Shown here: piece after piece, positions 59,802 to 64,000 of the stretch
How the letters are laid out: each line of letters begins with the position of its first letter
Position numbering within the stretch: position 1 is the stretch's first letter
Assembly (NCBI RefSeq): GCF_030064675.1
Contig: NZ_CP116413.1
Location: 157,001 to 221,000 of the forward strand
DNA: 64,000 nt
DNA from: Crossiella sp. CA-258035
GTDB taxonomy: Bacteria; Actinomycetota; Actinomycetes; Mycobacteriales; Pseudonocardiaceae
Direction: 5' to 3'
Translations under genes and position numbers: made by a program
The notes under the pieces: generated by a model
Databases searched by the model: none
Seen by the model: only the letters and a program-made list of their open reading frames with translations
What the model was told of the DNA's origin: nothing

Positions 59802-61607
59802 TCACTGGCGGGCGACCGAGAACGGCACGTACGCATACGAAGCCGGGGTGTCCCAGCTGGTGCCCACCGCGCGCACCTCGATGGTGTGCGGGCCGGTGGC
59901 GATGGCGCCCGCCAGGCTCAGCGCGATCCGCCAGGACCCGGCCACACCAGGGCCGTCCTTGGCGGTGGGCAGCGCGGCCAGCCGGTCCCCGTCCAGCCGG
60001 ACCTCCAGCCCGGCCAGTCCGGCCAGCTCCCCGGCGGCGACCTGCCCGGCCAGGCCGTCCAGCCGGATGTCCAGCACGATCCGGCCCCGGCTCACCGGCT
60101 CCCCGGCAGGCACCGGCCTGCCCGCGGCGTCCAGCAGGGTCGCGGTCGGCTCGGCCAGCACCGGGCCCGGTCGCGGCAGCCGCTGGTCGGCGCGGTTGGG
60201 CGGCGGCTCGTCCGCGGCCAGCCCGGCGGCCGGGCGCAGGTCGAGTGAGGCCGGGCCGTGCTCCACCTTGAGGTCCGGGTTGTCCTGGCGCAGCTGGACG
60301 GCCAGCAGGTAGCGGTGCTGGTCGACCGCCAGCGCGGCCGCGGGCAGGTCGGCGACCAGCGGGAACCAGCTGTGCCGGTCCGGCGGCAGGTCGGGGAACA
60401 CCGGCCGCAGCGGGTAGTCGGCGCCGTTGACCGAGGCGGTGAACCTGGGCAGCACCGGCGGGTCGGCGGCGGGCCGCACCGCCACCCGCAACAGCGCGCC
60501 CTCGGTGCCCAGCAGCTGCCTGGTGCCCTCCGGCGCGCCGCCGCCTGCCGGGCGCGGGTGGTCGGTCAGCACCCTCGGGGTGATCCGCAGCGGCGGGCTC
60601 GGGGCGGGCTCGCCGTCGAAGGCGATGAGGTCCAGCAGCACGTCGGTGACCCCGCTGCCGCGCCCGGCGAAGCCGAGTAGCACGGTGGCCTCCTGCCAGG
60701 ACCGGACCACCGGCGTGCGGCCGAGCAGGGCGCCGTCCCGCAGCACCCGCAGCTCGGTCGCGGTGAACACCAGCTCCCAGCGCTGCGAGCGCCCGATCGG
60801 CGGCGCGGGCAGGCCGGGCAGCCGCGCCTCGCCGCCCGGATGCCGCACCAGCACGCCCTCGGTGGTCAGCTCCACCCTGATCGCGCCCGGTGGCAGCTGC
60901 CGTTCGCCGGCGATGTCCACCGGTCCCGGCACGAAGTCCACGGTCAGCCGGTCCCTCGGCTCCGGCGCGTCGGTCTCCAGCACCACCCGGCCGCCGTCGG
61001 CGCGCAGCCGCAGCGGGGTCCGCGCGCGCAGGCCGGTGGGCCGCTCGCCGCAGTTGGCGCTGACCACCAGCCGCCCCTCGGCCAGCCCGGTCCACGCGCA
61101 GCCGGGCCGCTGCACCAGCTGCCAGCGCGAGGCCACCTCGTCCTCGGTGCCGTCGAACCGGTCCACGAAGCTGAAGCCGTCCTCGGCCGCGCGCGGTGTG
61201 CCCGCCCCGCGCACCGGCTCGGAGCGCTGCCCGAAGGCGTCCACCGCCCGCACCTCGACCGGATGGGCCAGGCCGTCGGTGAGCCCGTCCAGCTGCGCCG
61301 AACGCTCCGCGACCAGCCTGGTCCGCCGCTCATGTCCCCAGGTCAGCTCGTACCCGGCGGCCTCGCCCTGCCAGCTCACCTGGAGCCGCCGCGACCCCGG
61401 CTGGATGGTCAACCCGGTCGGCGGCTGCGGTTTCACCTGCGGTCCCGGCAGCAGCACGCCGTCGGCCCGGAACTCGGTCATCGTGCGGTACGGCGGTAAC
61501 GCGGGCTCCTCGCCCTGCTCCTCGCCGCTGCCCCGCATCACCACGACCGCCCCGGCCAGCAGCACAACGGCGCCCAACACCACCGCCACCCGCGACCGAG
61601 GTTCCAT
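59802..61607 (-). CDS. Membrane-anchored extracellular protein with FN3-like domain, unknown function
   Basis: A 601-residue protein with an N-terminal anchor helix (VAVVLGAVVLLAGAVVVM, residues 8-25) and an outer part. Residues about 58-135 fit a fibronectin type III domain (PPTGLTIQPGSRRLQVSW, then VRAVDAFGQRSEPV). Residues 140-330 resemble a concanavalin/LamG-like lectin fold (FVDRFDGTEDEVASRWQLV ... LLGFAGRGSGVTDVLLD). The C-terminal part ends in an Ig-like strand set (TGPHTIEVRAVGTSWDTP). It may bind cell-wall sugars. It lies 27 bases after a methyltransferase gene on the same strand, suggesting one operon with it and tyrA. Confidence 0.65.
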   Translation of the reverse strand: MEPRSRVAVVLGAVVLLAGAVVVMRGSGEEQGEEPALPPYRTMTEFRADGVLLPGPQVKPQPPTGLTIQPGSRRLQVSWQGEAAGYELTWGHERRTRLVAERSAQLDGLTDGLAHPVEVRAVDAFGQRSEPVRGAGTPRAAEDGFSFVDRFDGTEDEVASRWQLVQRPGCAWTGLAEGRLVVSANCGERPTGLRARTPLRLRADGGRVVLETDAPEPRDRLTVDFVPGPVDIAGERQLPPGAIRVELTTEGVLVRHPGGEARLPGLPAPPIGRSQRWELVFTATELRVLRDGALLGRTPVVRSWQEATVLLGFAGRGSGVTDVLLDLIAFDGEPAPSPPLRITPRVLTDHPRPAGGGAPEGTRQLLGTEGALLRVAVRPAADPPVLPRFTASVNGADYPLRPVFPDLPPDRHSWFPLVADLPAAALAVDQHRYLLAVQLRQDNPDLKVEHGPASLDLRPAAGLAADEPPPNRADQRLPRPGPVLAEPTATLLDAAGRPVPAGEPVSRGRIVLDIRLDGLAGQVAAGELAGLAGLEVRLDGDRLAALPTAKDGPGVAGSWRIALSLAGAIATGPHTIEVRAVGTSWDTPASYAYVPFSVARQ

Positions 61608-61634
61608 CCGCCCACGTTAGGCGGGGGAGGCGGC

Positions 61635-62741
61635 TCAGTACAGGCGTTGCACCACCGCGGTGTAACTGCTCCACTCCGGACCGCCCAGCTCGTCGGCGAC
61701 CAACCGGACCACCCGGCAGCCCACGTGCTCCAGCAGGGTGCGGAACAGCTCGGCGGGCAGCGGGAACATCTCGATGCCGCTGGGGTCCGGCTCGACCAGC
61801 GGCGCCTCGTCGACGACCTCCTCGGCCGCTGCGGGCGCGACCGGCTGGGCCACCTGCGCGCTGACCTCGACCGGGACCCGTACGGTCGCCGAGCCGAGGC
61901 CGTGGAACCAGGCCACCTGCTCCAGCACCAGGTCCAGTTCCAGCTCGTAGTCGCCGGGCTCGGCCGGTGCGGTGACGGTCAGCGTGACGACGGCTGACTG
62001 GCCCGCGGGCACGCCGGACATCGGCAGCGGGGTCCGGCCGTCGTCGCTGACCACGGTCGCGCCGCCGGCGAGCCAGTGGTTGCCGAGCTGGAGGTTCGGT
62101 GAGAAGTGCCAGGAGTGCTCGCTCAGGTTGCTGACCCGGACCCGCACCGCGGCCTGCTGGCCCGGCCTCAGCCGAGTCGGCGCGGACAGCACTTCCAGCC
62201 CGGCCCGGCAGCCCTCCGGCACCGGCACCGGGCTGGTGCGGTGGCTGGGCAGCTGGAGCACCAGCACCCCGCCCGGCCGGACCACCCTGACCAGCTCCAG
62301 CAGGCTGGCCACCTTGGGCAGCGGCGGGATGTGCTGGAGCACGATCAGGCTCAGCACCCCGTCGAAGCTCGCGTCCGGGAACGGCAGCGCGCGGCCGTCA
62401 TAGGCCACGAACTCGGTGCGCTCCGGGAACCGGCTCATCGCCTTGGCCTGCTCGACCATGGAAGGAGCGATGTCCACGCCGACCACCTGACAGCCGGTCT
62501 CGGCCAGCGCGTTGCTCAGCCTGCCCAGCCCGCAGCCGAAGTCGAGCACCCGGCCGCCCAGCTCCAGGTCCAGCCCGGCCAGCCAGCCGCTGACAGCCTC
62601 GACGTGCCTGCGCCCGGTGGCCATGAACTCGTCGTGGTCCCACTGGTTGTGCCTGCGCTCCGGATCGGAGAGCACCGCCCAGTACGGATCTTCCTTACCC
62701 AGGTTGTCCCAGGTGGCTTGCAGGCCGGGCAGGTCGGTCAC
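61635..62741 (-). CDS. SAM-dependent methyltransferase with inserted beta-sandwich region
   Basis: A 368-residue protein. Residues 1-180 form a class I methyltransferase: GGRVLDFGCGLGRLSNALAE (motif I), VVGVDIAPSMVEQAK (motif II), FDGVLSLIVLQHIPP and VVRPGGVLVLQLPSH. Residues about 190-290 are a beta-sandwich (VRVRVSNLSEHSW, SGVPAGQSAVVTLTVTAPAE, GDYELELDLVLE) like the NEW3/Ig-type domains of surface-polysaccharide proteins. A C-terminal helix pair follows (FPLPAELFRTLLEHVGCRVV) and completes the fold. The GTG at 62741 overlaps the tyrA stop. Probably modifies an exported glycan or lipid precursor. Confidence 0.82.
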   Translation of the reverse strand: MTDLPGLQATWDNLGKEDPYWAVLSDPERRHNQWDHDEFMATGRRHVEAVSGWLAGLDLELGGRVLDFGCGLGRLSNALAETGCQVVGVDIAPSMVEQAKAMSRFPERTEFVAYDGRALPFPDASFDGVLSLIVLQHIPPLPKVASLLELVRVVRPGGVLVLQLPSHRTSPVPVPEGCRAGLEVLSAPTRLRPGQQAAVRVRVSNLSEHSWHFSPNLQLGNHWLAGGATVVSDDGRTPLPMSGVPAGQSAVVTLTVTAPAEPGDYELELDLVLEQVAWFHGLGSATVRVPVEVSAQVAQPVAPAAAEEVVDEAPLVEPDPSGIEMFPLPAELFRTLLEHVGCRVVRLVADELGGPEWSSYTAVVQRLY

Positions 62742-63715
62742 GTGCTCCCCAGTTCCGTTCCGATGGCCATCTCGTCCTCGATCGAGGTGATCCGGCCACC
62801 CAGTGTGCCAAGGTCGAGCAGCTCGTCCAGGGCATTGGGGTCCTTCAGGTCGATCCGCACCTCGGCCGGCGCGCTCTCCGGGGCCCTGGTGAAGCCGCGG
62901 CGGGCCTCGAACCCGGCGTCCACGGTGACCGCGAGGCCGCCGGTGGAGGCCAGCGAGCCGCGGGCCGCGCCCAGCCTGCCCAGCGCCTCGTCCAGCGCCT
63001 CCAGCAGCGCGCCCCGGTTGCCCTCGCACATCGCCCTGACCAGCTCGGGCCGGGTGCCGGCCACCCTGGTGCCATCGGCGAAGGAACCGGCGGCCAGTGA
63101 CCAGGCCAGCGGCCCGCCCTCGGCGCCGACCGCGGCCAGCACCGCGGCGAACAGGTGCGGCAGGTGCGAGATCCGGGCCACCGTGGCGTCGTGCTGCTCA
63201 GGTGTCGCGGGCACCACGTGCGCGCCGCAGGCGATGGCCAGCCTGGCCACCTGCGCCCACCTGGTCAGGTCGGTCTCCTCCTCGGCGGTGACCACCCAGG
63301 GCGCGCCGCGGAACAGCTCGGCCGAGCCCGCCGCCCAGCCGGACCCGGTGGACCCGGCCATCGGGTGCCCGCCGACGTAACGGGCCGAGGGCAGGATGCG
63401 GCCCACCGCCTCGGCCACCGGCCCCTTGACGCTGACCACGTCGGTCAGCGGGCAGGACGGGGCGAGCGCGCGGACCTGCCGGAGCACCTCCTCCAGCGCG
63501 GTCAGCGGCACCGCCAGGACGATCAGCGCGCCCTCGTCCTCGGCCCGGCGCAGCGCGTCCGCCACGCTCGCCTCGGCCTGGTAGCCGTCGGCCAGCGCCG
63601 CGTCCCGGTCCACCTCGGACTTGGTCGCGCCCCACGCCGGGTAGCCGGCCGACCGGACCGCCCGTAGCACCGAGCCGCCGATCAGCCCGAGCCCGAGCAC
63701 ACACACCGAATGCAT
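62738..63715 (-). CDS. tyrA: Prephenate dehydrogenase
   Basis: A 325-residue enzyme that oxidatively decarboxylates prephenate to 4-hydroxyphenylpyruvate in tyrosine synthesis. The NAD-binding turn VLGLGLIGGSVLRAVRSAG opens the protein, followed by DVVSVKGPV and YVGGHPMAGSTGSGWAAG, where the conserved His acts in catalysis. The helical C-terminal dimer domain (HLPHLFAAVLAAVGAEGGPLAWSLAAGSF, in part) is complete. Length matches Rv3754. The ATG at 63715 begins directly with the Rossmann strand. The methyltransferase gene overlaps its stop. Confidence 0.93.
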   Translation of the reverse strand: MHSVCVLGLGLIGGSVLRAVRSAGYPAWGATKSEVDRDAALADGYQAEASVADALRRAEDEGALIVLAVPLTALEEVLRQVRALAPSCPLTDVVSVKGPVAEAVGRILPSARYVGGHPMAGSTGSGWAAGSAELFRGAPWVVTAEEETDLTRWAQVARLAIACGAHVVPATPEQHDATVARISHLPHLFAAVLAAVGAEGGPLAWSLAAGSFADGTRVAGTRPELVRAMCEGNRGALLEALDEALGRLGAARGSLASTGGLAVTVDAGFEARRGFTRAPESAPAEVRIDLKDPNALDELLDLGTLGGRITSIEDEMAIGTELGST

Positions 63716-63752
63716 TCGCCCATCCTTCCGCTGCCCACGTCCGCAGCGTTTG

Positions 63753-64000
63753 CTACCCCGGGTTCCCCGCGCTGTCTGCCTGGTTCGCGGGAGAGGCGCC
63801 CGGCCGCAGCTCCTCGTCGGTCAGCGCCCACACCGGCGTGACCTCCGGTCCAGGACCAGCGGTGACCTGGAGCTCGCCGATCCGGTACTCGTCGCGGCTG
63901 GGCTGAACGGTGTACCCGGCCTCCCGCAGGATGGCGGTCATCGCCGCGACCATCGCCTCACCGACCCGGTACGAGTAGCCGATCGCCGGATCGTCCAACC
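63753..64000 (-). CDS. C-terminal part of an unidentified protein (runs off the window)
   Basis: A minus-strand frame open from the right edge to a stop at 63753, giving at least 81 residues. It reads AIGYSYRVGEAMVAAMTAILREAGYTVQ, then RDEYRIGELQVTAGPGPEV and a polar end. Codon bias is that of real genes. A TTG at 63998 could be the start, but the frame continues out of the window. It lies 37 bases upstream of tyrA on the same strand. No family is recognised. Confidence 0.55.
   Translation of the reverse strand, partial: LDDPAIGYSYRVGEAMVAAMTAILREAGYTVQPSRDEYRIGELQVTAGPGPEVTPVWALTDEELRPGASPANQADSAGNPG

Noticed and set aside
59125-60312. Plus-strand frame opposite the thiolase and FN3-like genes
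   Set aside because: Shadow of the minus-strand thiolase, which has all catalytic motifs in frame.

Overview
The window is high-GC actinobacterial DNA, about 64 kb, packed with genes and with many ATGA/GTGA overlaps and GTG starts. Gene content and order point to a member of the Pseudonocardiales: it carries a mycobacterial-type arabinogalactan machinery (glf, GlfT1/GlfT2-type transferases, DPPR synthase and phosphatase, two Emb-type arabinosyltransferases, the Wzm/Wzt exporter), but no mycolic-acid genes are visible here. The genus is inference; no rRNA is present.

Layout. 1-10,070 (+): a lipid-linked sugar module (GT2, GtrA, YfhO-like), then glf, two GlfT2-like genes separated by an intrinsic terminator, a PAP2 phosphatase and UbiA, in the same order as M. 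tuberculosis Rv3809c-Rv3806c. 10,138-19,758 (-): a GMC oxidoreductase, two NAD-dependent epimerases and two Emb-type transferases in an overlapping chain. 20,179-22,766 (-): glfT1, wzt and wzm (the Rv3781-Rv3783 set). 34,965-38,751: bpa, a class-V aminotransferase-like gene and a quinone oxidoreductase, in the same relative orientation as Rv3780, Rv3778c and Rv3777.

Between wzm and bpa, which lie close together in mycobacteria, sits a 12-kb module (about 22.9-34.9 kb) that I consider the most interesting part of the window. It holds a FepBCD-type ABC importer, an MFS exporter, a 34-residue candidate RiPP precursor followed by a 12-bp perfect stem-loop, a ThiF-like leader-binding/cyclodehydratase partner, an alpha/beta-hydrolase, a YcaO cyclodehydratase ending in a proline-rich tail, a SagB/McbC-type azoline dehydrogenase, and an AztD-like zinc chaperone with a His-rich loop. 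Three similar 17-bp Zur-box-like sites lie in front of the importer, between exporter and precursor, and in front of the AztD-like gene. The whole reads as a zinc-responsive azol(in)e RiPP system, possibly a ribosomal zincophore with its own export, import and chaperone. The dehydrogenase gene contains exactly 17 in-frame copies of a 42-bp repeat, and a related copy lies antisense inside the neighbouring aztD-like gene.

36.8-53.8 kb is mixed core and accessory content: a methyltransferase, a broken SDR gene, tandem acetyltransferases, a secreted nuclease/phosphatase and a 5'-nucleotidase, a metallopeptidase, three MarR regulators with visible operators, tRNA-Ser(UGA), a toxin-antitoxin-like pair, a WXG100 pair and acetoacetyl-CoA synthetase. 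54-64 kb holds tRNA-Ser(GCU) and tRNA-Arg(ACG), a cold-shock gene, a thioester-domain surface protein with an LAXTG sorting signal, a BNR-repeat secreted protein, a thiolase, a methyltransferase with an inserted beta-sandwich region, prephenate dehydrogenase, and the end of an unidentified gene. No insertion sequence, CRISPR array, rRNA or replication origin was seen.
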